A stretch of DNA of 50,696 bases, taken from positions 1-50,696 of the forward strand of contig NZ_CALWFZ010000005.1 in the NCBI RefSeq assembly GCF_944377805.1, in the 5' to 3' direction. This document shows, one piece after another, positions 1-7,677 of this stretch. The notes under the pieces were generated by a model. The model was not told where the DNA came from and did not search any database. It worked only from the letters and a program-made list of their open reading frames with translations. Both the position numbers and the translations under genes were made by a program. Source of the stretch: an uncultured Mediterraneibacter sp. GTDB taxonomy: Bacteria; Bacillota; Clostridia; Lachnospirales; Lachnospiraceae. Every line of letters starts with the position of its first letter. Within the stretch, counting starts at the first letter, position 1.

Positions 1-106
1 CGATTCAAATATAACACAAAAGAGGCTGTCCTCGCTTTTTAATTATTCAGTTGTAACACATGTATTGTAATCCTACACAGGACGGTTTCAGGCGGCGTGA
101 AATTTC

Positions 107-135
107 TTGACTAATATTGATAACTTTGGTATAAT
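107..135 (+). promoter_or_regulatory. Sigma-A promoter of tRNA-Cys
   Basis: A -35 box TTGACT (107-112) and a consensus -10 box TATAAT (130-135) are separated by 17 bases. The tRNA begins about 80 bases downstream. The leader between them contains a small hairpin (AGCACCT 180-186 with AGGTGCT 194-200). No protein gene lies between the promoter and the tRNA. Confidence 0.75.
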
Positions 136-215
136 TCTCAAAGTGCTGAAATACAATATGCACATATGGATCGCATGTAAGCACCTAAAGAACAGGTGCT
201 AAGTGCTCATACTCA

Positions 216-287
216 GGCGCAGTAGCCAAGTGGTAAGGCGTGGGTCTGCAACACCCTGATTCACCGGTTCAAATCCGGTCTGCGCCT
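216..287 (+). tRNA. tRNA-Cys (anticodon GCA)
   Basis: The 7-bp acceptor stem pairs GGCGCAG (216-222) with CTGCGCC (280-286), followed by U as discriminator base, which is usual for tRNA-Cys. The D arm is GCC/GGC. The anticodon loop CTGCAAC carries GCA. The T arm is ACCGG-TTCAAAT-CCGGT. The 3' CCA is not encoded. It is a single-gene unit with its own promoter and terminator. The sequence just downstream is a scar of broken genes, as is common beside tRNA genes, but no repeated tRNA 3' end was found. Confidence 0.95.
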
Positions 288-290
288 CTT

Positions 291-330
291 AAAAATCCCG
301 GAGACATTGAATCTCCGGGATTTTTATTTT
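291..330 (+). terminator. Rho-independent terminator after tRNA-Cys
   Basis: A 14-bp perfect stem pairs 291-304 with 312-325 (GC core TCCCGGAGA/TCTCCGGGA). The right arm runs into a T-rich tail (321-330). The A-rich left arm could also serve the minus-strand remnant that ends nearby. Confidence 0.85.
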
Positions 331-332
331 TG

Positions 333-614
333 TTATATATTATCTTCATTGTTGATAATCGGAAATGTGATGGTAACAACAAATCCCCCTTGCTTTCCGT
401 GGTCAAAAAACACTGTTCCCTTATGTGCGGAAACAATCTGTCCTACAATCAAAAGACCTAAACCGTGCCGTGGTTCGGCGGCTCCACTGTCACTCATCAT
501 ATAGTGAGGTGTAGTTCTGAGTTTTGCACCGGTCATTTTCCGGTGTCTTTGGCAGGCGCTTTCTTGCGGCAGCCTTTCCGTTTGCTCCGCCGTATCAAAT
601 GATTTCTGAAGCAA
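333..614 (-). pseudogene. 3' remnant of a sensor histidine kinase gene
   Basis: Only the last part of a kinase ATP-binding domain survives. The conserved stretch begins near LRTTPHYMMSD, continues with the G2-box-like HGLGLLIVGQIVSAHKG, and ends with GGFVVTITFP. The dimerisation domain, the phosphorylated histidine and all membrane segments are missing. About 25 residues at the start of the open frame do not look like kinase. The join lies near 525-545, where CACCGG and CCGGTG form a small inverted repeat. The kinase type with PHYMMSD is familiar from lantibiotic or bacitracin-type regulatory systems in gut Firmicutes; that assignment is from memory of the family. It is unlikely to make a working protein. 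Confidence 0.6.
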
Positions 615-713
615 TGAAAAATAGCCGTGCCGTCTTGTTTTTAGCTGTTTGCGGAACCGAAACGGTTGTATTTGGCATGGCGGAGGTCATTTATCTGAAA
701 GTAAGGAGGGATT
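546..713 (+). other. Unassigned stretch between two gene remnants
   Basis: One plus-strand frame stays open from about 524 to 739 and reads like the C-terminal end of a membrane or exporter protein (for example AVLFLAVCGTETVVFGMAEV), but I cannot name the family. No ribosome binding site precedes a plausible start. It is most likely more debris from the rearrangement that truncated the flanking kinase and permease genes. Confidence 0.3.
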
Positions 714-719
714 TTGAAA

Positions 720-1217
720 ATGTTGTCCCTTCCGATTAGTACGACAAAACTGTGTTTTGCGAAATTTACTGTTTTGCTGATACTGGCGACAGTTCAGATG
801 ATGATGTCGCTCGCAGCGTACTATATCTGTGCGGCAATCGTTACGAATATGCAGGATTATAACTTTATCCTTGAACCGCTATATGTGTGTAAAAATGTAT
901 TCAGCATATATGCCGCCGCAATCCCGATGGCTGCTGTATATTGGGCGATTTCCAATTTGATTCGGTCTCCTGTTTTTTCGGTTGGTATCGGTTTGGCTTC
1001 TATTATACCTTCCGTGCTTATAATAAATACCAAAATCTGGTTTGCCTATCCGATGAGCTATCCGTTCTATTTGCTGATGGTAGAGTATGGCAGAGCCGCT
1101 GAGGGCGTTTATGAAACACGAATTGTCTGGCTCCCGTGGCTGCCTGTCGCAGTCGGGATCACGATTTTAGCACTTGCCTTATCTTGCATCCGATATGGCG
1201 CATCTGAAAGGAAATAA
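720..1217 (+). pseudogene. 5'-truncated ABC-2 permease, lantibiotic-immunity type
   Basis: About 165 residues remain of a permease that is normally near 240-250. The retained part starts at the typical LSLPISTTKLCFAKF coupling-loop region and carries about four hydrophobic segments, with PMSYPFYLLMVE near the end as in MutE/EpiE/LanG-type permeases. The N-terminal first helices are missing. A good ribosome binding site (AAGGAGG near 703-709) stands before ATG 720, with TTG 714 as an alternative, so a short protein could still be translated. No partner ATPase gene is present. With the kinase fragment on the other strand, it looks like the leftover of an antimicrobial-peptide resistance locus. 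Confidence 0.6.
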
Positions 1218-1297
1218 TTATTCAATAGTATTTATACTGTCAGTGCTATTGCGATTATTTGCATGATAATTCCGGGATTTGCTAACGGATGATTTTT

Positions 1298-1323
1298 TTT
1301 AATTTCTTTAATGTTCCTTTAAT
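1298..1323 (+). promoter_or_regulatory. Triple TTTAAT direct repeat before the PepSY lipoprotein gene
   Basis: TTTAAT occurs at 1298, 1307 and 1318, with start-to-start steps of 9 and 11 bases, close to one DNA turn. A consensus -10 hexamer TATAAT follows at 1334-1339, and no good -35 box is present. Weak -35 plus turn-spaced direct repeats is the usual layout for activation by an OmpR-family response regulator. The activator is inferred, not shown. Confidence 0.45.
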
Positions 1324-1368
1324 CTTTCTCATCTATAATGCAGTTACATGAAGAGAGGAGGAACGAAA

Positions 1369-1881
1369 ATGAGGAAAAGATATATAGGTATTTCAGCAGG
1401 CCTGATGCTTGTGTTACTGATGTTTACAGGATGTGGCGCAGGGCCGGTAAATCAGGGCAACACTTCCGGCAGTACGCAGAGAGAGGAAGAGTTACAGGCA
1501 GAGATCGACGCCCTTCAGCAGGAGATCGATAACCTGAAGAACTCCCAGAACCAGCAGGATGCGTCCGCTTCAGATGGAAGCCAGGCGACAGACAGTACTC
1601 AGACACCGGATAATAATCAGGCGGCGAATAACAGCGCCACCCCTTATTCTTCCGGCAGTACAGGAAACGAAGTTAACGTGGCGATCAGCCTTGAAGAGGC
1701 TCAGAATATCGCGCTGGAGCGGGTGCCGGGAGCGACATCCCAGAACATTTCCGTGAAGCTGGACTGGGATGACGGCTGGTATATCTATGAGGGAGATATT
1801 CTATACAACCGGATGGAGTATGAATTTGAGATTGACGCCAATACAGGAAATATCCTGAAGTGGGAAGAAGAGAGATGGTAG
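1369..1881 (+). CDS. PepSY-domain lipoprotein
   Basis: A 170-residue exported lipoprotein of unknown exact role. The start at 1369 is chosen because GAGAGGAGG lies just upstream and the signal peptide begins MRKRYIG. The lipobox is LMFTGC, so the mature protein should be anchored through its cysteine. A short heptad-like coiled coil (EEELQAEIDALQQEIDNLKN) follows, then a Ser/Thr/Gln/Asn-rich linker, then one C-terminal PepSY domain (about residues 105-170, from ISLEEAQNIALERVPGA to the closing KWEEERW). PepSY domains are often found in inhibitors or sensors outside the cell. It is monocistronic, with turn-spaced repeats upstream and a strong terminator after it. Confidence 0.85.
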   Translation: MRKRYIGISAGLMLVLLMFTGCGAGPVNQGNTSGSTQREEELQAEIDALQQEIDNLKNSQNQQDASASDGSQATDSTQTPDNNQAANNSATPYSSGSTGNEVNVAISLEEAQNIALERVPGATSQNISVKLDWDDGWYIYEGDILYNRMEYEFEIDANTGNILKWEEERW

Positions 1882-1895
1882 ACATTATAGGGTTG

Positions 1896-1938
1896 AAAAG
1901 ATTTCAGCGCCGGGAGACCGGCGCTGAAATCTTTTGTT
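1896..1938 (+). terminator. Rho-independent terminator after the PepSY lipoprotein
   Basis: A perfect 18-bp stem pairs 1896-1913 with 1918-1935, closed by a GAGA tetraloop. The left arm starts with AAAAG and the right arm ends in CTTTT, so it could work in both directions. Confidence 0.9.
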
Positions 1939-1965
1939 TACGTTGTCGTTTTCCGGTGCTATACT
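1937..1965 (+). promoter_or_regulatory. Candidate sigma-A promoter of asnS
   Basis: TTTACG (1937-1942) and TATACT (1960-1965) are 17 bases apart and lie about 34 bases before the asnS start. The -35 box begins within the T-run of the preceding terminator. Confidence 0.5.
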
Positions 1966-1998
1966 AATATGTGAATATTGCGATAAGGAGTTTTTACT

Positions 1999-3390
1999 AT
2001 GGAACTGATAACGATCCGGGAATTATTTAAAAACAAGGACGCCTATCTGGATAAAAAAGTTACGGTCGGAGGCTGGGTGAGAAGTCTTCGCGATTCCAAG
2101 ACATTTGGATTTATCGTGGTGAATGACGGCTCCTATTTTCAGCCGCTTCAGGTAGTGTATCACGACAGGATGGACAACTTTGCCGAGATCTCAAAGCTCA
2201 ATGTAGGGGCTGCGGTGATCGTGACAGGTACGCTTGTGGCCACGCCCCAGGCGAAGCAGCCGTTTGAGATCCAGGCGGACGAGGTGGAGGTAGAGGGAGC
2301 TTCGGCACCGGACTATCCGCTTCAGAAGAAACGTCACAGCTTCGAATATCTCAGGACGATCTCCCATCTGCGTCCAAGGACGAACACATTCCAGGCGGTG
2401 TTCCGCGTGCGTTCCCTGGCGGCGTATGCCATCCACAAATTTTTCCAGGAGAGAGGATTCGTGTATGTGCATACCCCGCTGATCACCGGAAGCGACTGCG
2501 AGGGCGCGGGCGAGATGTTCCGCGTGACGACTCTGGACATGCAGGATGTGCCGAAGAATGAGGACGGCGCGGTCGATTACACGAAAGATTTTTTCGGGAA
2601 GGAGACAAGTCTTACAGTGAGCGGGCAGCTCAACGGAGAGACATATGCCCAGGCCTTCCGAAGCATCTATACGTTCGGCCCTACATTCCGTGCGGAGAAT
2701 TCCAACACGACGCGCCACGCTGCGGAGTTCTGGATGATCGAGCCGGAGATCGCATTTGCGGATCTTGAAGATAACATGGATCTGGCGGAAGCGATGCTCA
2801 AATATGTGATCAGCTATGTGCTTGAAAATGCTCCGGAGGAGATGAACTTCTTCAATTCTTTTGTGGACAAGGGACTTCTGGACCGCCTTCACAATGTAGC
2901 GGGGTCGGACTTTGCGCGTGTGACGTACACAGAAGCGATTGCGATTCTGGAGAAGAATAACGACAACTTTGAGTATAAAGTCTCCTGGGGATGCGACCTT
3001 CAGACGGAGCATGAGCGGTATCTGACCGAGCAGGTCTACAAGCGTCCTGTATTTGTGACGGATTATCCGAAGGATATTAAGGCGTTCTACATGAAACAGA
3101 ACGAGGACGGCAAGACAGTTGCGGCAGTGGACTGCCTTGTTCCGGGAATCGGAGAGATTATCGGCGGCAGCCAGAGGGAGGACGATTACGACAGGCTGAG
3201 GGAACGGATGAAGGAGCTGGATCTCAAAGAGGAGGATTACAGTTTCTATCTTGACCTGAGAAAATACGGTTCTACAAGGCATGCGGGATTCGGACTCGGA
3301 TTCGAGCGCTGCGTAATGTATCTGACGGGAATGTCCAACATCCGTGATGTCATTCCATTCCCGCGTACAGTAAACAACTGCGAGTTATAA
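1999..3390 (+). CDS. asnS: Asparaginyl-tRNA synthetase
   Basis: This class II aminoacyl-tRNA synthetase charges tRNA-Asn with asparagine, using ATP, in the cytoplasm. Its 463 residues are the usual bacterial length. An N-terminal OB-fold anticodon-binding domain (about 1-110, with [21 protein letters not shown]) is followed by the catalytic domain. Motif 2 is seen as [21 protein letters not shown] and motif 3 as [15 protein letters not shown] near the C-terminus. The ribosome binding site AAGGAG is well placed before ATG 1999. It is a single-gene unit between its own promoter and a GC-rich terminator. Confidence 0.97.
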   Translation: MELITIRELFKNKDAYLDKKVTVGGWVRSLRDSKTFGFIVVNDGSYFQPLQVVYHDRMDNFAEISKLNVGAAVIVTGTLVATPQAKQPFEIQADEVEVEGASAPDYPLQKKRHSFEYLRTISHLRPRTNTFQAVFRVRSLAAYAIHKFFQERGFVYVHTPLITGSDCEGAGEMFRVTTLDMQDVPKNEDGAVDYTKDFFGKETSLTVSGQLNGETYAQAFRSIYTFGPTFRAENSNTTRHAAEFWMIEPEIAFADLEDNMDLAEAMLKYVISYVLENAPEEMNFFNSFVDKGLLDRLHNVAGSDFARVTYTEAIAILEKNNDNFEYKVSWGCDLQTEHERYLTEQVYKRPVFVTDYPKDIKAFYMKQNEDGKTVAAVDCLVPGIGEIIGGSQREDDYDRLRERMKELDLKEEDYSFYLDLRKYGSTRHAGFGLGFERCVMYLTGMSNIRDVIPFPRTVNNCEL

Positions 3391-3433
3391 GAGAAGTCTG
3401 TCTTTTGTGAAAGATGTAAAAGACACTCAGAAA

Positions 3434-3466
3434 GGGGGCGCCACATATCGGATGTGCGCCCTTTTT
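3434..3466 (+). terminator. Rho-independent terminator of asnS
   Basis: GGGCGC-C-ACAT (3436-3446) pairs with ATGTGCGCCC (3452-3461) with one bulged base, followed by TTTTT (3462-3466). A member of the dispersed repeat starts on the next base. Confidence 0.85.
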
Positions 3467-3517
3467 GTGGCGACTGCTTACAATCCCGGAATATGCCTTT
3501 TGGCACTTTCGGCGATT
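3467..3517 (+). repeat. Dispersed post-terminator repeat, copy A
   Basis: This copy starts directly after the T-run of the asnS terminator. Its core can fold as a hairpin: AATC (3482-3485) with GATT (3514-3517), CCGGAA with TTTCGG, and GCC-TTTT-GGC at the tip. Copies B (11047-11136) and C (26432-26481) share the core, and D (45697-45755) shares the first half. The ribosome binding site and start of the sbcD-like gene follow 20-30 bases later. It does not match a named element I know. Confidence 0.65.
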
Positions 3518-3549
3518 TGTCTTTAGAGGACAAAGATCAGGAGGCGTTT

Positions 3550-4602
3550 ATGAAGTTTATCCATATTGCGGACGTTCATCTGGGAGCAGAACCGGATGCC
3601 GGGCCGCTGTACAGCAAAATCCGTCCGCAGGAGCTGTGGAGCTCGCTGGAATCCGTGGTGAAGACCTGTGAGGAAGAGCAGATTGATCTTCTTCTGATCG
3701 CGGGTGATCTGTTCCACCGGCAGCCCCTTATGAGGGAGCTTAAAGAGGCGGACGCCATATTTGCGGAACTGACGCACACGAAAGTAGTGCTGATTGCAGG
3801 GAATCATGACTATGTACGAAAAGATTCCAATTACCGTACATTTAAGTGGAACGGGAACGTGTATCCTCTGTTGGAAAAGACTATGGAATATGTAGATTTT
3901 CCGGAATTTGAGACTGCTGTGTACGGGATGAGCTATCACAGCAGAGAGATCCGGGAGAATGTCTGTGCCGGGGTGAGGGCATGTGGTGCAAAGCCCATTG
4001 AAATCCTTCTGGCGCACGGAGGCGATGAGAGACATATCCCGCTGGATGTCCGGGATCTTGAGCGTTCTGGGTTCGATTACGTTGCTCTGGGGCATATTCA
4101 TAAACCGCAGGCTGTCATAAGGGATCAGATTGTCTATGCCGGGGCGTTAGAGCCGATCGACAGAAATGATACAGGGCCGCACGGATATGTAAAAGGCGAG
4201 ATTACTTCCCGCGGCGTGCATACCGTATGGATTCCCTGTGCAAAAAGAGCTTATATTCACCTGGAAGTTCATGTGGATGAGAAGGAAACGAATGGAAGCG
4301 TCAGGGCGGGGATCAGGGAGCAGATCCGTGAGCGCGGCTCAGAGAATATCTATAAGATCATTCTGAGAGGGAAGCGCGACGCTGATATTGTCTTTGACGC
4401 GGCGCGCCTGACGGAGGGGGAGAATATTACAGAGATTGTCGATGAGACGAGCCCGGCCTATGATTTTGACCGGCTATATGAGGAAAACAAAGACACGATT
4501 CTGGGAAAATATATCGGACGCTTCCGGGGATGCCGGGAGGGGAGCGTTGAGTATCGGGCGCTGTGCGAAGGCGTGGACGCTCTTCTTGGAAGCAGGGAAT
4601 GA
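3550..4602 (+). CDS. SbcD/YhaO-like DNA repair metallophosphoesterase
   Basis: A predicted calcineurin-like nuclease subunit of 350 residues that would act with the ATPase encoded next to it on DNA ends. The five metal-binding motifs appear in order: DVHLG (near residue 8), GDLFH, GNHDY, AHGG and GHIH. The start at 3550 is chosen for the AGGAGG about 6 bases upstream and because the metal motif region begins there; the frame is open further upstream but that part runs through the repeat. The family is known from YhaO and SbcD. The stop codon is inside the ribosome binding region of the next gene, so the two are translationally linked. Confidence 0.9.
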   Translation: MKFIHIADVHLGAEPDAGPLYSKIRPQELWSSLESVVKTCEEEQIDLLLIAGDLFHRQPLMRELKEADAIFAELTHTKVVLIAGNHDYVRKDSNYRTFKWNGNVYPLLEKTMEYVDFPEFETAVYGMSYHSREIRENVCAGVRACGAKPIEILLAHGGDERHIPLDVRDLERSGFDYVALGHIHKPQAVIRDQIVYAGALEPIDRNDTGPHGYVKGEITSRGVHTVWIPCAKRAYIHLEVHVDEKETNGSVRAGIREQIRERGSENIYKIILRGKRDADIVFDAARLTEGENITEIVDETSPAYDFDRLYEENKDTILGKYIGRFRGCREGSVEYRALCEGVDALLGSRE

Positions 4603-4612
4603 GGGCGACACT

Positions 4613-6247
4613 ATGGTGATAACAGAACTGTATATTAAGAATTTCGGCAAATTCTCGGAGCGGCACTTTTATTTTCGGGATGGTATGCAGGTGATCCAGG
4701 GCGAGAATGAGTTTGGGAAGACTACACTTCACGCGTTTATCCGGGCGATGCTTTTCGGCATGGAGAGGGGGCGCGGAAGGGCGGCGGCGAAAGATACGTT
4801 CAGCCGATACGAGCCCTGGGATAACCCGGGATATTATGGGGGAATGATGCGGTTTGCCTGTGGGGGAAAAAGCTTCAGACTGGAGCGGAGCTTTTCCCGT
4901 TTCGCAAAAGGAGCTTCGCTCATCTGTGAAGATGACGGAGAAGAACTTTCCGTAGGTGACGGTGATCTGTCCATACTGTTGGGCGGCATATCTGAAGATC
5001 TGTTTGACAGTACAGTGTCTGTGGGACAGATGAAGGCAGAGCCGGGGCAGGAATTGTTTCATACACTTGAAAACTATACTTCCGGCTATTTTGAGACCGG
5101 AGGAGGCGAGTATGATTTAAACGCCGCCCGCAAGGCCCTAAGGACAAGAAAGAGAGAGACAATGGCGGCGCTGGAGGAAGAAAGAGCGGCTCTGGAAGCC
5201 GGGAGGGAGAGACTGCTGCAGGAATGCCGATTTCTGGAACGCGACATGGAGCGGCTTCGCGGTGAATATGAAGAGAGAGAGGCAGAGCTTAAGAGGCTGG
5301 GCCTCACATCCCAAAGGCGCAAAGACATGGAAAGAGAGGCCCTCCGTGAGAATCGGGATGACCGGGAGAGGCGGGAGACCGGGAAGCGCTCACGAGGTCT
5401 TCTGGCAGGAGGCGCCGCGTGCGCTGCCGCGAGTGGTCTCGGCTTTCTGTGGAGCAGAATATCTGGCGGGCTGTCGGGAGGCCTTGAGATGTTTTCTCTG
5501 ACTGCGCCTGTTGAGGTCATTGCCGGAATCGCCGGCGCTGCGGGGCTCCTTCTCCTGATTGCGGGAATCGCGGTAAGAATAGCCGGAATCGCAGCAAAAA
5601 CCGGAAAATACAGAGCGGACAACGATGGAAAAGAAACAGACGACTTATGTCAGGAAGCGGATACCGGGCGGGAACAGGAGAAAACGCAGGAAGCGATGAA
5701 AAGGATCGAATGGGAAATGAGAAGGATCCGCTCTGAGCGGAAGGAAAAGGAACTCAGGCGTGACAACTTAAAAGAGCAGTATGATGAGACAGAGCCGGGA
5801 GATAAGGAAGTCCGACTGAAAGAGAAGATACGCGCTCTTACTCTTGCCGAAGAAGCGCTTGAGGCGGCAGGGAAGGCGACGGCGGAATCGATGGAGATGA
5901 CAGTCGGACGCAGGGCTTCCGCGATTTTTTCGGAGATCACGGAAGGGCGCTACCGCAGCCTTGCATCCGACCGGACCGGAGGGATTACTGTGTGGGACGG
6001 CGTTCGGCGAATTCCCGCGCATCAGTTAAGCCGGGGAACAGTGGAACAGATCTATTTCTCAATTCGGATGGCCGCCGCAGAAATGCTGCCTGACGAGCCC
6101 ATGCCCGTTATACTGGACGATGTGTTCGCGTTTTATGATGACAAAAGGCTGGAATGTGTATTAAAATGGTTGAGCGGACAGAAAAAGCAGGTTATAATAT
6201 TTACCTGCCACAGGCGCGAAGAAGAGATGATCAATTCGTTTTTGTGA
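4613..6247 (+). CDS. SbcC/YhaN-like AAA ATPase
   Basis: The predicted partner of the SbcD-like nuclease, 544 residues. It starts MVITELYIKNFGKFS as SMC/Rad50-type ATPases do, with Walker A GENEFGKTT near residue 35. A long arginine- and glutamate-rich coiled coil follows (about 170-260). Two hydrophobic stretches rich in Gly and Ala (near residues 265-285 and 300-325) could be a membrane hairpin, as in YhaN relatives. A second coiled coil leads to the signature-like QLSRGTVEQIYFSIRMA and Walker B VILDDVFAF. It is much shorter than SbcC or B. subtilis YhaN because the coiled coil is short. The start at 4613 is chosen from the GAGGG site overlapping the sbcD stop. Confidence 0.85.
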   Translation: MVITELYIKNFGKFSERHFYFRDGMQVIQGENEFGKTTLHAFIRAMLFGMERGRGRAAAKDTFSRYEPWDNPGYYGGMMRFACGGKSFRLERSFSRFAKGASLICEDDGEELSVGDGDLSILLGGISEDLFDSTVSVGQMKAEPGQELFHTLENYTSGYFETGGGEYDLNAARKALRTRKRETMAALEEERAALEAGRERLLQECRFLERDMERLRGEYEEREAELKRLGLTSQRRKDMEREALRENRDDRERRETGKRSRGLLAGGAACAAASGLGFLWSRISGGLSGGLEMFSLTAPVEVIAGIAGAAGLLLLIAGIAVRIAGIAAKTGKYRADNDGKETDDLCQEADTGREQEKTQEAMKRIEWEMRRIRSERKEKELRRDNLKEQYDETEPGDKEVRLKEKIRALTLAEEALEAAGKATAESMEMTVGRRASAIFSEITEGRYRSLASDRTGGITVWDGVRRIPAHQLSRGTVEQIYFSIRMAAAEMLPDEPMPVILDDVFAFYDDKRLECVLKWLSGQKKQVIIFTCHRREEEMINSFL

Positions 6248-6277
6248 TAAAGAGTATGTAAGAAAGAAGAGTTTTAG

Positions 6278-7612
6278 ATGAAGATAACATTGCCAAGAAA
6301 AGTGCTGATGATTATTAATAATCTGCAGCTTCACGGATATGAGGCGTATGCGGTGGGCGGCTGCGTGCGCGATTCTATTCTGGCACGGCGTCCGGAAGAC
6401 TGGGACATTACGACATCGGCCAGGCCTGAAGAGATTAAGAAACTGTTCCGCCATACTGTGGATACCGGGATTGAACACGGCACAGTTACAGTGCTTCTGG
6501 GAAAGGACAGCTATGAAGTGACGACCTACCGCATCGACGGGGTGTATGAGGACAGCAGGCATCCGAAGGAAGTGCGGTTTACTGAAAATCTGAAAGAAGA
6601 TCTGAGGCGGCGCGACTTTACGATTAATGCGATGGCCTATAATGATGAGGCAAGGCTGGTGGATGCTTTCGGCGGTATGCAGGATCTCAACCATCATCTG
6701 ATCCGCTGTGTTGGAGACCCGAAAGAGCGGTTTTCCGAGGACGCGCTGCGTATCTTAAGAGCGGTGCGGTTCTCCGCTCAGCTTGATTTTCCCATTGAGG
6801 AGAGGACTGCGGAGGCGGTCAGGGAACTGGCGCCATCCCTTGAAAATATCAGCGCAGAGCGGATACAGGCGGAGCTGGTAAAGCTGCTTGTCTCACCCCA
6901 TCCTGAACGGATACAGGATGCCTGCGAACTGGGAATCACCAAAATCATTCTCCCCGAGTGGGATGCCATGACAGGAGTGGCGCAGAATACGCCTCATCAT
7001 AAATACGATGTGGCAGAGCACACCCTCCATGCGCTGAAAAATGTGAAGCGGGATAAGGTTCTCCGTCTGGCGATGCTCTTTCACGATATGGGCAAGCCAT
7101 CCGCGAAGACGACCGATGAGAACGGAAGAGATCATTTTAAAGGACATGCTCTTATCAGCGAAGAGATTGCCCGTAAGGTTATGCGCAGGCTGAAGTTTGA
7201 CAACGATACGGTGAAAAAAGTGACCAGGCTTGTCTGTTACCACGACTATCGTGTGGAAGCTACGCCTGTGAATGTGCGCCGTGCGATGAACCGCATCGGA
7301 GTGGATTTGTTTCCTTATTATCTGGCCGTACGCATGGCTGATGTGAAGGCGCAGAGTTCCTACAGAAAGCGGGAGAAGATCGAGAATATAGTGGCCATGA
7401 GAGTGCTGTACAGGGAGACGATTCTTAACAATGACTGCGTGACCCTGCGCCAGCTTGCCGTAGGAGGCCGGGATCTGATGGAACTGGGAATGCGGCCCGG
7501 CCGGGAGCTGGGCAGTATGCTCAGCGAACTTCTGGAATATGTGATCGATGACCCGCAGAGGAATAAAAAAGAGATTCTGTGCAGCTATGTAAAAGAAAAA
7601 CTGGATTTATAA
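6278..7612 (+). CDS. cca: CCA-adding tRNA nucleotidyltransferase
   Basis: This enzyme adds or repairs the 3' CCA of tRNAs without a template. At 444 residues it has the class II layout: GGCVRD (residues 27-32) that binds the triphosphate, the metal pair D41 and D43 in EDWDITTS, and an RRRDFTINAMAY motif. An additional HD domain (FHDMGKPS, H269-D270) follows, with further histidines (CYHDY) toward the C-terminus. The HD part suggests extra phosphohydrolase activity, as in several bacterial forms. It is the third gene of the sbcD-sbcC-cca run, 30 bases after sbcC, with AGAAAGAAGAG before the start. The tRNA-Cys here lacks an encoded CCA and so would need it. Confidence 0.95.
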   Translation: MKITLPRKVLMIINNLQLHGYEAYAVGGCVRDSILARRPEDWDITTSARPEEIKKLFRHTVDTGIEHGTVTVLLGKDSYEVTTYRIDGVYEDSRHPKEVRFTENLKEDLRRRDFTINAMAYNDEARLVDAFGGMQDLNHHLIRCVGDPKERFSEDALRILRAVRFSAQLDFPIEERTAEAVRELAPSLENISAERIQAELVKLLVSPHPERIQDACELGITKIILPEWDAMTGVAQNTPHHKYDVAEHTLHALKNVKRDKVLRLAMLFHDMGKPSAKTTDENGRDHFKGHALISEEIARKVMRRLKFDNDTVKKVTRLVCYHDYRVEATPVNVRRAMNRIGVDLFPYYLAVRMADVKAQSSYRKREKIENIVAMRVLYRETILNNDCVTLRQLAVGGRDLMELGMRPGRELGSMLSELLEYVIDDPQRNKKEILCSYVKEKLDL

Positions 7613-7614
7613 TC

Positions 7615-7641
7615 ATACTCGGGCTGTCCCTTTCATAGATT
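7615..7641 (+). promoter_or_regulatory. Sigma-E-like sporulation promoter of cotS-like gene
   Basis: ATA (7615-7617), 16 bases, then CATAGATT (7634-7641) fits the published sigma-E pattern ATA-N16-CATACAnT with one mismatch. It starts just after the cca stop codon. Transcription would begin near 7648, 30 bases before the start codon. A sigma-K match (CATA-N3-TA) is also possible. Confidence 0.5.
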
Positions 7642-7677
7642 AGAAAGAGTCAGAATATGCGTTGACAGGGGGCAGCC
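7622..7677 (+). promoter_or_regulatory. Helix that can hide the cotS ribosome binding site
   Basis: GGCTGTCCC (7622-7630) can pair with GGGGCAGCC (7669-7677, one G-U), with CTTTC (7630-7634) and GAAAG (7643-7647) as an inner stem sharing one boundary base. The right arm contains the G-rich ribosome binding site and ends on the base before ATG 7678. The left arm lies upstream of the predicted sigma-E start, so only read-through RNA from cca would carry it. Confidence 0.45.

Noticed and set aside
216-1217. tRNA-Cys as an active integration site
   Set aside because: No integrase gene and no second copy of the tRNA 3' end was found downstream, so only a decayed scar is reported.
2191-3282. Long minus-strand open frame opposite asnS
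   Set aside because: It is a shadow of the asnS codon pattern, with no ribosome site and no family-like sequence. The same was judged for minus-strand frames at 8867-9892 (opposite the phosphohexomutase) and 18562-19389 (opposite GH13).
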